Origin: DTU036 sp964346475
Lineage (GTDB): Bacteria; Bacillota; Clostridia; Peptostreptococcales; Acidaminobacteraceae
DNA: 24,631 bases
Direction of reading: 5' to 3'
Assembly: GCA_964346475.1 (NCBI GenBank)
Contig: CAYFUM010000022.1
Coordinates: 1-24,631 of the forward strand
Shown: one piece after another, positions 14,697 through 21,993 of the stretch
Layout of the letters: each line of letters opens with the position of its first letter
How positions within the stretch are numbered: the stretch's first letter is position 1
Translations under genes and position numbers: made by a program
Notes under the pieces: generated by a model
Database searches by the model: none
What the model was told of the DNA's origin: nothing
The model's input: the letters and a program-made list of their open reading frames with translations, nothing else

Positions 14697-15179
14697 TTAA
14701 AAGGGTGCATAACCCATATCGCCCCACCACTGGTCTCTATAACTCTCATAGATCCCTGAAAACTGGGTGTAGTGTTCCTTCTCCCAATCAGCTAAAAGTT
14801 CCATTAATTTTTTTGTGTTCTCGTCGCTAGCTTCCTTGGCAGCTTCTAGATAATAGTTCATGCTCTTTAGTTCCATTTGCATGGCAACGCTATAGATAGA
14901 GGCGCCTAGCTGGAGGTCAACTCCAGTGACCTTGCCCCAATCAAATATTCCTGGGCTATCCTCCTGGTTGACTTCTTCTAGGCTAGGAGCCTGGCCCTGG
15001 GCAATTTTATCTGCCAGGGATTTGAGGTAGCTAAAGTGTCTCATTTCCTCTTCAGCAAGCTCAAGTAGACTATTTTTCGCTTCCTCGTTGGGAGCCTTTT
15101 CTGCAGCCATCTTGTAAAATTCTGCCCCCTCAACTTCATTGAGCATAGCTTGGGCTAGTAACTCTAAATCCTTTTTCAT
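14697..15179 (-). CDS. Rubrerythrin-like ferritin-family diiron protein
   Basis: This 160-residue four-helix protein has the rubrerythrin-type diiron pattern: EVEGAEFYK (E17/E20), EEEMRHFSYL (around E45 and H48), MELKSMNYY (E103) and WEKEHYTQF (E133-H136). It lacks the C-terminal rubredoxin domain of true rubrerythrins and ends in an aromatic WWGDMGYAPF tail. Such proteins scavenge peroxide or handle iron in anaerobes. The ATG at 15179 is preferred over a GTG at 15194, because AAAGGAG lies five bases before it and overlaps the GTG frame. The SDR pseudogene lies 13 bases downstream on the same strand. It is divergent from the Fur-family gene, consistent with joint redox and metal control. Confidence 0.85.
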   Translation of the reverse strand: MKKDLELLAQAMLNEVEGAEFYKMAAEKAPNEEAKNSLLELAEEEMRHFSYLKSLADKIAQGQAPSLEEVNQEDSPGIFDWGKVTGVDLQLGASIYSVAMQMELKSMNYYLEAAKEASDENTKKLMELLADWEKEHYTQFSGIYESYRDQWWGDMGYAPF

Positions 15180-15205
15180 CTTATCTCCTTTCACTATTTT
15201 TACCT

Positions 15206-15234
15206 ATTATCCCACATTTGAATGAAAAAATTAA
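15206..15234 (-). promoter_or_regulatory. Candidate promoter of the rubrerythrin-like gene
   Basis: On the minus strand TTAATT (15234-15229) and GATAAT (15211-15206) are separated by exactly 17 bases, about 27 bases before the chosen ATG. The -10 is good and the -35 only fair. Confidence 0.4.
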
Positions 15235-15269
15235 CTAAATTTTTACACCATGAAGAATTTATTTCTCTT

Positions 15270-15298
15270 TAGCCAGGCTTTAGGATAATTTCTATAAT
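15270..15298 (+). promoter_or_regulatory. Promoter of the Fur-znuABC operon
   Basis: TAGCCA (15270-15275), 17 bases, then a perfect TATAAT (15293-15298). Transcription would start near 15305 and give a leader of about 55 bases that includes the Fur box. An imperfect dyad, ATAATT-N5-AATTAT (15285-15301), overlaps the -10 and may be a second, weaker repressor site. An alternative -10, TATACA (15324-15329), sits directly before the Fur box. Confidence 0.5.
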
Positions 15299-15331
15299 TA
15301 TGGTAGAGGGCTCTTATCCTGGGTATACATT

Positions 15332-15346
15332 TGATAATAATTATCA
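15332..15346. promoter_or_regulatory. Perfect 7-1-7 Fur box
   Basis: TGATAAT-A-ATTATCA is an exact match to the Bacillus-type Fur 7-1-7 consensus. It differs from the usual PerR (TTATAAT) and Zur (TCGTAAT) half-sites at the outer bases. It lies in the leader, 13 bases before the start codon of the Fur-family gene, so it should mediate autorepression of the regulator-transporter operon. Confidence 0.8.
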
Positions 15347-15359
15347 GATTGGAGGTTTT

Positions 15360-15764
15360 ATGGCTGTCTACAGAACCAAGCACAGAGAAAAACTTCTAGA
15401 GTTTTTTTCCAACAATAAAAAAAAGAGTTTTACTGCAGCAGGTCTTCACCAGAGGATGGAGGAGGAAGGTTATAAGATGGGAATTGCCACCCTTTATAGG
15501 CAGCTGGCAAGTCTTTACAGGGAAGGCTATCTGGGCTCAATTCAAGAGGAGGGCCAGGCAGATAGCTACTTCTATGTAGGAAACCCTGGTCAGTGTATCC
15601 TCCACTACCACTTAAAGTGCCTGGACTGTGGAAGGCTCCATCATCTGGAGTGCCAGATTATGGAGGCCATGGAGGAGCATGTAAGAGTTCACCACAATTT
15701 TATTATTGATAGAGAAGAGAGTGTACTCTACGGCAGGTGCGCTAGCTGTAGAGAAAGGATATAA
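15360..15764 (+). CDS. Fur-family metal-dependent repressor
   Basis: This 134-residue Fur/Zur/PerR-family regulator has a winged helix (KKSFTAAGLHQRM, recognition helix around IATLYRQLASLYREG) and a C-terminal dimerisation domain. That domain has the regulatory-site segment HYHLKCLDCGRLHHLEC and the structural zinc pairs C87-x2-C90 and C127-x2-C130. The ATG at 15360, with GGAGG five bases upstream, is chosen over an in-frame ATG at 15300, because the intervening codons are the Fur box. It is followed two bases later by the metal-transporter genes. The position suggests zinc (Zur) or manganese control, while the operator half-site is of the iron-Fur type, so the sensed metal is left open. Confidence 0.9.
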   Translation: MAVYRTKHREKLLEFFSNNKKKSFTAAGLHQRMEEEGYKMGIATLYRQLASLYREGYLGSIQEEGQADSYFYVGNPGQCILHYHLKCLDCGRLHHLECQIMEAMEEHVRVHHNFIIDREESVLYGRCASCRERI

Positions 15765-15766
15765 TA

Positions 15767-16690
15767 ATGAAAAAATTACTATTAGCGAGTCTAGTCCTAC
15801 TACTACTGGTTAGTTGTAGCCCTGGAGTCCAGGAAAAGAGCCAGGGCCTCAGTATTGTCACCACCTCCTTTCCCCTCTATGATTTTGCCAGGGAAATAGC
15901 GGGAGATGATGCCAATGTGGAGATCCTCCTGCCACCGGGTGCCGAGGTCCACAGCTTTGAAGTGACCCCCAGCGATATTAAAAAAATAAATTCCTCTGAC
16001 CTCTTTTTATACATTGGAGGATCCAGCGATGAGTGGATGGAGGCCATGCTGGATGCCAGTGAGCTGGAGGGAAAAAACAGCCTCAGGCTCATGGAGCTGG
16101 TGGAACTTCTAGAAGAGGAGGAGAGCGCCAGCATGGTGGAAGAGGAGGATGGGCATCATGACGAGTATGATGAACACATCTGGCTTTCTATGGACAATGC
16201 CCAGCTTATGGTGGAGGCCATAGCCCAGGCCATGGCAGAGCTTGATAAGGAAAATGGCTCCTCCTATCTAAAAAGGGCCAGTGAATATAATTCAAAAATA
16301 GCCGCTCTAATGGAGGACTACCAGGCCATGGTAGCAGCTTCAAAAAGAAAGGAAATCATAGTTGGGGATAGGTTTCCCCTCCTCTATCTTGTAAAGAGCC
16401 TGGGGCTTTCCTATGACGCCGCCTATCCTGGCTGCTCAGCCAATGTTGAAGAGAATGCCCAGGCTATAAAGGGTCTTATTGACAGGGTAAGGGCAGAGGA
16501 TATCCCCATAGTCTTTACCATTGAAATGAGTAGGGGCACTATAGCCGATAGGATTGTAGAAGAAACCGGAGCCAGTCGAAGGATGCTCCACTCCATCCAA
16601 AATATCTCCAAGGAGGAGATGGAAGCGGGGGAGGGCTATTATAGCCTCATGAAGAAAAATCTTGAGGTCTTAGAGGAGGCGCTAAACTAA
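15767..16690 (+). CDS. znuA: Metal ABC transporter substrate-binding lipoprotein (ZnuA-like)
   Basis: This 307-residue cluster A-I solute-binding protein delivers Zn2+ or Mn2+ to the membrane transporter. It has a lipoprotein signal peptide (LVSC, C17). Candidate metal ligands are H62 in GAEVHSFE and H137 in DEHIWLS, preceded by a short acidic, histidine-containing loop (EEEDGHHDEYDEH) typical of zinc-type proteins. The third position, normally histidine in H.AFGY, is D201 in VGDRFPLLYL; this variant also occurs in some clostridial relatives. The C-terminal part (PGCSANVEENAQ, VFTIEMSRGTIAD) is well conserved. It lies two bases after the regulator and overlaps the ATPase gene by one base (TAATG). 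Metal specificity is not certain. Confidence 0.9.
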   Translation: MKKLLLASLVLLLLVSCSPGVQEKSQGLSIVTTSFPLYDFAREIAGDDANVEILLPPGAEVHSFEVTPSDIKKINSSDLFLYIGGSSDEWMEAMLDASELEGKNSLRLMELVELLEEEESASMVEEEDGHHDEYDEHIWLSMDNAQLMVEAIAQAMAELDKENGSSYLKRASEYNSKIAALMEDYQAMVAASKRKEIIVGDRFPLLYLVKSLGLSYDAAYPGCSANVEENAQAIKGLIDRVRAEDIPIVFTIEMSRGTIADRIVEETGASRRMLHSIQNISKEEMEAGEGYYSLMKKNLEVLEEALN

Positions 16691-17385
16691 TGCTAATATG
16701 TGCCCATCATTTGGAATTTTCCTATGGAGATATAAAGATCCTTGAGGGGGTCAACCTGGATGTAGAAAGGGGTGACTATATAGTGGTGGCTGGGCCCAAT
16801 GGAGCAGGTAAGTCCACCCTGATCAAGGGGCTAGTTGGCCTTAAAAGACCCCAGCAGGGGGTTATAAGCTATGGCCTTGAGAAGGGGGGCCTGGGCTATA
16901 TGCCCCAGCAGCAGGCCTTCCAGAGGGACTTTCCTGCCAGTGTGGAGGAAATAGCCAGGACAGGCCTTCTAAGGAGCAAGGGCCTTTCTCCCTTTTATAC
17001 AAAGTCCCAGCGCAGGGAGGTGCTGAGGATCCTCAGCCTGCTGGGCCTGGCCGGTAAGGCCAAGAAGAGCTTTTCCACCCTGTCCGGGGGCCAGCAGCAG
17101 AGAGTCCTTCTAGCTAGAGCCCTCCTGGCCTCCCAGGAGCTCCTGGTCCTAGATGAACCCACAGCGGGCCTGGACCCGGTGGTAACAGCAGATTTTTATA
17201 AGCTTCTTGCAGAACTTAACAAAAAGGGAACAGCCCTGGTCATGGTCAGCCATGATTTAAACCTGGCTCTAGAGGATGCCGGCAAGGTCCTCTACCTAGA
17301 TGAGGGTTCTGCTAGCCTCTATGATAAGGAAGACTTTATCAAGTCAGATATCGCTAGAAAGGTTGTGAGCAAATGGCCCTGTTAG
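16690..17385 (+). CDS. znuC: Metal ABC transporter ATP-binding protein (ZnuC-like)
   Basis: This 231-residue ATPase powers metal uptake with the permease that follows. It shows Walker A GPNGAGKS (35-42), a Q-loop in YMPQQQAF, the signature LSGGQQQRV (130-138), Walker B LLVLDEPTAGLD (150-161) and the switch histidine in VSHDLN (H187). The composition fits the manganese/zinc/iron chelate ATPase family (COG1121). It starts within the stop of the binding-protein gene and overlaps the permease gene by 13 bases. Confidence 0.93.
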   Translation: MLICAHHLEFSYGDIKILEGVNLDVERGDYIVVAGPNGAGKSTLIKGLVGLKRPQQGVISYGLEKGGLGYMPQQQAFQRDFPASVEEIARTGLLRSKGLSPFYTKSQRREVLRILSLLGLAGKAKKSFSTLSGGQQQRVLLARALLASQELLVLDEPTAGLDPVVTADFYKLLAELNKKGTALVMVSHDLNLALEDAGKVLYLDEGSASLYDKEDFIKSDIARKVVSKWPC

Positions 17386-18188
17386 TTGAGATGTTTAGCT
17401 ATAGTTTTATGACCCGGGGCTTTATTGTAGGCTTTATTATAAGCCTCTGTGCAGCCCTTCTTGGCAGCCCCCTGGTGCTAAAGCGCTATTCCATGATAGG
17501 TGACGGCCTCTCCCATGTGAGCTTTGGTGCCATGGCTGTGGCAACCGCCCTAAACTGGGCTCCCCTTAGCCTGGCTATACCCCTGGTTATTCTGGCTAGT
17601 ATAGTCCTTTTAAACCTCAGTGAAAAGGGAAGTCTTAGGGGAGACGCCTTTTTGGGACTTATATCCACAGGTTCCATGGCCATTGGAGTAAGTGCCATGA
17701 GCCTGACAAGGGGCATGAATATAGATGTAACCAACTACATGTTTGGTAGCATCCTCTCCATGACCCAGCAGGATATCTATCTGAGCCTGGTCCTGGGGAC
17801 AATAATAATTATTAGCTTTGTGTTTTTTTACCATGAGATTTTCTCAGTTACCTTTGATGAGTCCTTTGCCAGGGTTAGTGGTGGCCCCTACAAGGCCTAC
17901 AAGATGCTCCTGGCCCTTCTTACCGCCATTACCATAGTCCTGGGCATGAGGATGATGGGGGCCATGCTCATATCCTCCCTTATCCTTTTTCCTGCCTTTA
18001 GTGCCATGCAGGTCTTTGGCAGATTTAAAGAGCTCATACTGGTTTCAGCCCTGCTGGGGGTTGTTTCCTTCCTTGTGGGTATGGTGCTGAGCTATATCTA
18101 TGGCCTACCAACCGGGGCCAGTATTGTCCTTATAAATATGGCCTTCTTTCTACTTTTCTACCTTATCGGTAGAGCTAGAAGGGGCTAG
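17373..18188 (+). CDS. znuB: Metal ABC transporter permease (ZnuB-like, ABC-3 family)
   Basis: This 271-residue permease of the ABC-3 family has about seven to eight hydrophobic segments. The family blocks LVLKRYSMIGDGLSHVSFGA (about 35-54), TGSMAIGVSAMS, FGSILSM, HEIFSVTFDESFARVSG (coupling region) and GMRMMGAMLISSLILFPAF are all present. It completes the binding protein-ATPase-permease set. It is the last gene of the Fur-box-controlled operon and is followed by a strong terminator. Confidence 0.93.
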   Translation: MALLVEMFSYSFMTRGFIVGFIISLCAALLGSPLVLKRYSMIGDGLSHVSFGAMAVATALNWAPLSLAIPLVILASIVLLNLSEKGSLRGDAFLGLISTGSMAIGVSAMSLTRGMNIDVTNYMFGSILSMTQQDIYLSLVLGTIIIISFVFFYHEIFSVTFDESFARVSGGPYKAYKMLLALLTAITIVLGMRMMGAMLISSLILFPAFSAMQVFGRFKELILVSALLGVVSFLVGMVLSYIYGLPTGASIVLINMAFFLLFYLIGRARRG

Positions 18189-18226
18189 GCTTGGCAGGAG
18201 TTGTATGTATTTGAAGGGGGAAGAAT

Positions 18227-18280
18227 AAAAGAGGATGGTCCCTGGCTCCTAGGAGCCTTCTTGGGTCCACCCTCTTTTTT
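18227..18280 (+). terminator. Terminator of the Fur-znuABC operon
   Basis: An outer stem AAAAGAGG-TGG pairs with CCA-CCTCTTTT around an inner perfect GGCTCC/GGAGCC palindrome. A T-rich tail follows at 18275-18280. The reverse direction ends in CTTTTATTCTT, so it may also stop transcription of the convergent dehydrogenase gene. Confidence 0.8.
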
Positions 18281-18321
18281 ATTTGCTAGCCTAGACTTTA
18301 GGCCGGCCTATATTCCTTACT

Positions 18322-19272
18322 TTATAGGACTATGTTTTCCTGGGCGTCCTCTTCCCACTTAACGATGTTATTAATGGTTATCTCAGCTCTTCTTACCAGG
18401 GCCTCCTCTGTGGCGAAGCCTATGTGGGGAACTATGATGGTGTTGGGAGCACTTAGCAGGGGATAGTCTGTAGGAATAGGTGGTTCCATGTCAACCCTGT
18501 CTATACCTGCTCCTGCTATGACGCCCTTCTCTAAGGCCTCCGCTAGAGCGTCATTATCCACTATGGGACCAATTCCTGTATTTATCAGCAGGGAGGAGGG
18601 CTTCATTAGCTCTAGTTTTTCCTTGGAGATCATGCCCCTGGTCTTATCTGTCAGTGGCATGTGGATGGATACTATATCACTTTCCTTTAGGACATCATCC
18701 AGGGGAAGGTATCTGACACCCTTATCAAGAAGCTCCTTTTTCTCAGTCCTGCTGTAGGCAATTACCTGGCAGCCGAAGGCCAGGCCCAGCTTTGCTACTG
18801 CAGAGCCTATCTCGCCTGTTCCCAGTATTCCCAGGGTCTTACCCATAAGGTCAATCTGCCTGTAGCCCTTTCTTATGCCACCCTCTCTTGCTATGGGGTC
18901 TAAGACTACTATGTTACGTAGAAGGCCTATCATAAGGCCCAGAGCTAGCTCTGCTACGGAGTTGGTGGAATAGCCACCGGCATTGGAAACCTGGATGTTC
19001 ATCTTCCTACACATATCAAGATCCACGTGGTCATAGCCAGTAAAGGCTATGGAGATAAATTTAAGCTTCTTGGCAGCAGCTATTACTTCACCCTTTAGAG
19101 GCATGTTGGCTATGATTAGGATTTCTGCATCTTTAACCCGCTCTTTAAGTAGATCTTCCTCCACCTTGTCCTCATAGATAACCAGCTCATGACCGCTGTC
19201 GATTAAAGGTTTTGTCACCTTAGCCAGTTCTTCCTTACCGATGGCCAGGGGTTCTAAAATTACGATTTTCAT
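18322..19272 (-). CDS. D-2-hydroxyacid dehydrogenase-family protein with altered active site
   Basis: This 316-residue NAD-dependent D-isomer 2-hydroxyacid dehydrogenase-family protein has the family layout: a catalytic domain at both ends, and a central Rossmann domain with GTGEIG (151-156) and NAGGYSTNSVAELALGL before it. E263 (DMEPP) and H283 (VPHIGFAT) of the catalytic set are present. The substrate-carboxylate arginine, normally in NTARGPVVD, is replaced: the segment reads NTGIGPIVD, with I234 at its place, and DVF has become DRV at 258-260. The overall pattern resembles glycerate/hydroxypyruvate-type members. The start has GGAGAGGAG upstream. It is monocistronic and divergent from ung. 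It may be active on an unusual substrate, or may have lost dehydrogenase activity. Confidence 0.8.
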   Translation of the reverse strand: MKIVILEPLAIGKEELAKVTKPLIDSGHELVIYEDKVEEDLLKERVKDAEILIIANMPLKGEVIAAAKKLKFISIAFTGYDHVDLDMCRKMNIQVSNAGGYSTNSVAELALGLMIGLLRNIVVLDPIAREGGIRKGYRQIDLMGKTLGILGTGEIGSAVAKLGLAFGCQVIAYSRTEKKELLDKGVRYLPLDDVLKESDIVSIHMPLTDKTRGMISKEKLELMKPSSLLINTGIGPIVDNDALAEALEKGVIAGAGIDRVDMEPPIPTDYPLLSAPNTIIVPHIGFATEEALVRRAEITINNIVKWEEDAQENIVL

Positions 19273-19454
19273 TTTTTCTCCTCTCCTTTGCTATGTAAAG
19301 ACACAAGGTCTAGTTCTCCTACTATAATAGCACTCTTGAGCCCTTTTTTAAGTATAATCTGGGCTGGAGGGCCTTCCCCTTAAAATAACCCACAAGAGAG
19401 GATTTAAGGCTGGGGAAGACTTTGATAAATTAAATGGAAGCTAGAAGGGTTTTT

Positions 19455-19463
19455 TGTTATAAT
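19455..19463 (+). promoter_or_regulatory. Extended -10 promoter of the ung operon
   Basis: TGTTATAAT is a TGn-extended perfect -10 element; the -35 at 17 bases (TGGAAG) is poor, as is common for extended -10 promoters. The predicted transcript starts about 11 bases before the ATG, just ahead of a GGAG ribosome site (19472-19475). Confidence 0.55.
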
Positions 19464-19480
19464 GTTTACATGGAGCTCAT

Positions 19481-20149
19481 ATGGTAAATATAGGAAATGA
19501 TTGGGATCTTCTTCTCAGGGAGGAGTTTGACTCTCCCTACTACAAGAAGCTAAGAAGTAAGCTAATAGAGGAGTATAGGAGCCAGGAGGTCTTTCCTCCC
19601 ATGGAGTACCTTTTTGAAGCGCTAAAAAGGACCTCCTTTGAGGATACCAGGGCGGTGATTTTAGGCCAGGATCCCTACCATGGTCCGGGCCAGGCCCAGG
19701 GCCTAGCCTTTTCTGTAGGCAAAGGCCAGCCTCTTCCCCCCTCCCTTAAAAACATCTATGAGGAGATATCCAGGGAATATGGCTATGAAGTTCCAGGCCA
19801 TGGAGATTTAAGCTCCTGGACCCAGCAGGGAGTCCTCCTTTTGAACACCAGCCTCAGTGTTAGAAGGGGTCAGGCTGGAAGTCATAGCTCTCTAGGCTGG
19901 CAAAGGCTAACGGGAAGGATTTTGGAACTACTAGGGGAAAGCCCTAGTCCCCGGGTCTTTATGCTCTGGGGCAACCATGCCAGAAGTAAGAGGATCCATA
20001 TCAGGGGGAGGGAGCACCTGGTTTTAGAAGCCCCCCATCCCAGCCCCCTGTCAGCCTATAGAGGATTTTTTGGCTGTAATCACTTTAAAATAGCCAGTGA
20101 TTTTTTGGAAGAAAAGGGCAGGGGCAGCATTGATTGGAGGATTGTGTGA
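19481..20149 (+). CDS. ung: Uracil-DNA glycosylase (family 1)
   Basis: This enzyme removes uracil from DNA to start base-excision repair. The 222-residue length is normal for family 1 UDGs. The water-activating motif GQDPYHG (62-68, catalytic D64), the uracil-stacking and proline-rich loop LPPSLKNIY, LLLNTSLSVRRGQAGSH, and the minor-groove HPSPLSA loop with H186 are all present. GHPSPLS is slightly changed to PHPSPLS. It is the first gene of a three-gene run, and its stop overlaps the next gene's GTG start. Confidence 0.96.
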   Translation: MVNIGNDWDLLLREEFDSPYYKKLRSKLIEEYRSQEVFPPMEYLFEALKRTSFEDTRAVILGQDPYHGPGQAQGLAFSVGKGQPLPPSLKNIYEEISREYGYEVPGHGDLSSWTQQGVLLLNTSLSVRRGQAGSHSSLGWQRLTGRILELLGESPSPRVFMLWGNHARSKRIHIRGREHLVLEAPHPSPLSAYRGFFGCNHFKIASDFLEEKGRGSIDWRIV

Positions 20150-21000
20150 ACCTAGATAGGTCCTATGGAGCGGTGGTAGTAAGACGCCTTGAAAGGGATT
20201 GGAAAATCCTACTTATAAAACACAGGTTTGGAGGTCATTGGTCCTTTCCCAAGGGCCATGCCAGGGAGGACGAATCCACCGAGGAGACCATCCACAGAGA
20301 GGTGGAGGAGGAGACAGGCCTTCTTGTAGAACTGGACCCCCTTTATAGCTATAGAAGCCACTATAACCTGCCCGATGGCAGGCCTAAGGAGGTCTTCTAT
20401 TACTTGGCTAGACCCAAGACCGACCTCCTAGTTCACCAGTCTGAAGAGATTGATGAACTGAGCTGGTTTAGCTTTGATGAGGCCAGGTCTATCCTGACCT
20501 ATGAAGAGGATAGGGCTATCCTGGACCAACTCTATGATGACCTTTGCAAGGCCAGTGTCCTGGAAAAGGCCATTGAAATTGCCCTGGACGCCCATGCAGG
20601 CCAGCTGGACAAGGCGGGCCAGGCCTATATCCTCCATCCCCTGAGGGTTATGCTAGGCCTCAGTGATGAAACCGATAGGATCTGCGCTGTCCTCCATGAT
20701 GTGGTGGAGGATAGTGATACCAGCCTTGCTGATCTTAAGGCCCTTGGTTTTTCCAGGGAGGTAATTGAGACAGTAGGCTTTTTAACCAGGCGCTACAATG
20801 AGGACTATGATGATTATATTTCCAGGGTCCTCCTCAGTGAGAGGGCCTGTAGGATAAAGCTTATGGACCTTAAAGACAACATGTCCAGGACCCCCTTTGA
20901 TAGGGGAAATCCCTCCTATGAAGAGCGCAGCATCAAGTATGAGAGGGCAAGAAATAGGATAAATGCAAGACTTCAAGATAGGGGTGGCATCAATGAATAA
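20146..21000 (+). CDS. Nudix hydrolase fused to a SpoT-like HD phosphohydrolase domain
   Basis: This 284-residue protein has two domains. Residues 1-135 form a Nudix domain with a perfect Nudix box (37-59, G-x5-E-x7-REVEEETGL); YGAVVVRR, LLIKHRFGGHWSFPKGH and EVFYYLA make it most like asymmetric diadenosine tetraphosphate (Ap4A) hydrolases. Residues 136-284 form an HD domain of the (p)ppGpp-hydrolase type found in SpoT and MESH1, with H150, the DKAGQAYILHP segment, LHDVVED (H184, D185, E188, D189) and KLMDLKDNM (D241, N245). The protein could thus degrade two nucleotide alarmones. The start is GTG at 20146, five bases after GGAGG and overlapping the ung stop; an upstream TTG at 20134 has no ribosome site. 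It overlaps the next gene by eight bases. Confidence 0.85.
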   Translation: MNLDRSYGAVVVRRLERDWKILLIKHRFGGHWSFPKGHAREDESTEETIHREVEEETGLLVELDPLYSYRSHYNLPDGRPKEVFYYLARPKTDLLVHQSEEIDELSWFSFDEARSILTYEEDRAILDQLYDDLCKASVLEKAIEIALDAHAGQLDKAGQAYILHPLRVMLGLSDETDRICAVLHDVVEDSDTSLADLKALGFSREVIETVGFLTRRYNEDYDDYISRVLLSERACRIKLMDLKDNMSRTPFDRGNPSYEERSIKYERARNRINARLQDRGGINE

Positions 21001-21484
21001 TCCCATAGAGGTTGAAACAGTAATAGAAACAAAGGACCTAAATGCCATGCTCCTCATAGCCATGGTCTATGCCAATAGGGCTGTGCTTCCCATAATCCTG
21101 GGCCTATCCTTTGTCTTTTCAATAGTCAACTGGAAGCTTCTTAGGTTTGAAAGTCTTAGTTTAATCATTCTTATGTGGCTAGCCTTTGCAGGCCTTATCA
21201 TCTACCTCCTATTAAGAAGAAGCCATATAAATAGCAGGGAGAGCGGAGCTCTAGGCTTTGTCAATAAGCCCCAGTACTTTAGGTTTTATGGAGATCACTT
21301 TTCCCTCAAGGCCCCAGGTTCCCAGGACTATGTGGATGTCAGCTACAGCAGGGTCAAGCAGGCGAGGAGTGTACCAGGATTTTTAATGATTGGTCTGGAT
21401 AAGAAGCACTATCTCTTTTTAAGAAAAAAGGACCTAGAGGGAAGGATACCAGAAATCCTGGCCCTGATAAGAAGTACCCCCTAG
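20993..21484 (+). CDS. YcxB-like membrane protein
   Basis: This 163-residue protein has two hydrophobic segments close together (about 29-46 and 56-76) and a basic cytoplasmic C-terminal domain. That domain (RFYGDHFSLKAPG, then YVDVSYSRVKQARSVPGFLMI and HYLFLRKKDL) fits the YcxB-like family, a PH-like fold of unknown function. The ATG at 20993 follows GGGGTGG by five bases and lies within the end of the Nudix-HD gene; an ATG at 20963 has no ribosome site. It is probably co-translated with the Nudix-HD protein. Confidence 0.65.
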   Translation: MNNPIEVETVIETKDLNAMLLIAMVYANRAVLPIILGLSFVFSIVNWKLLRFESLSLIILMWLAFAGLIIYLLLRRSHINSRESGALGFVNKPQYFRFYGDHFSLKAPGSQDYVDVSYSRVKQARSVPGFLMIGLDKKHYLFLRKKDLEGRIPEILALIRSTP

Positions 21485-21515
21485 AGAATTATTGTTACAT
21501 TGAGAAGAAATTTAT

Positions 21516-21662
21516 ATGAAATTTTTAGATTATATTAGTCCCCTGTGGGATACTATGAAGGGAATCTTGCCACTAAGTGCAGCGCTTGTATTTATGCAGG
21601 TGGTCATTATGAGGGGTCTATGTCAAATGGTGTTGGTGGACGAAAACCGGCGCTATGATTAA
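21516..21662 (+). pseudogene. Truncated membrane-protein start, possibly DUF1538
   Basis: A 48-codon frame reads MKFLDYISPLWDTMKGILPL followed by a hydrophobic segment (SAALVFMQVVIM), then leaves the hydrophobic pattern (LVDENRRYD) and stops. The beginning resembles the first helix of DUF1538 membrane proteins, which are commonly encoded beside PII-like proteins, and a PII-like remnant follows about 60 bases later. The ribosome site is weak (GAGAAG). Read as the surviving 5' end of a deleted gene; a genuine small membrane protein is the alternative. Confidence 0.4.
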
Positions 21663-21676
21663 GTGATTTATGAAGT

Positions 21677-21715
21677 GAGCTGATGGAGTGATGTTTTCCG
21701 TCAGCTCGCTTTTTT
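21677..21715 (+). terminator. Strong terminator within the decayed region
   Basis: GAGCTGATGG (21677-21686) pairs with CCGTCAGCTC (21698-21707), with one G-T wobble, and is followed by GC and six T residues (21710-21715). It is placed so that it would end transcription from the ung operon and from the truncated frame before it. Confidence 0.88.
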
Positions 21716-21718
21716 ATA

Positions 21719-21976
21719 GTAGAGATTTCTCCCTGTAAGTGGTATGGCAGGGGCACGGGAGAGACCGATGTGGCCCACTGGCTGGGAAGGAGTATCGACC
21801 AGGCCAAGGAAGTTATTCTTATTCTCACTGAGACAGGTGAGAAGGAGAAGAAAATAATGCAGGCGGTAATCGAGGCAGGAAGGATTAAGGAACCTGGAAC
21901 AGGCATAGCCTTCACTCTACCGGTAAAACATCTCTTTGGCCTTAGCTATAGGGATGAGCTGGATGAGTGGGACTAA
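21719..21976 (+). pseudogene. C-terminal half of a PII-like (nitrogen regulator-type) protein
   Basis: The open frame reads YGRGTGETDVAHWLG, then KEVILILTE, EKKIMQAVIEAG and EPGTGIAFTLPVKHLFGL before its stop. This matches the second half of PII-like proteins found next to DUF1538 genes, where the typical wording is RGtG, kEivlil, and PGkGIvFvLPV..v.GL. The first half is missing: upstream the frame enters the terminator and meets a TGA at 21689. A GTG at 21770 has no ribosome site. The fragment keeps good codon quality, so its decay seems recent. Confidence 0.6.
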
Positions 21977-21993
21977 AATACAAGGAGGCATAT

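Noticed and set aside
21770..21976. A small independent PII-like protein from the GTG at 21770
   Set aside because: No ribosome site precedes it, and conserved codons (YGRGTGETD) continue upstream in the same frame, so it is the tail of a truncated gene.
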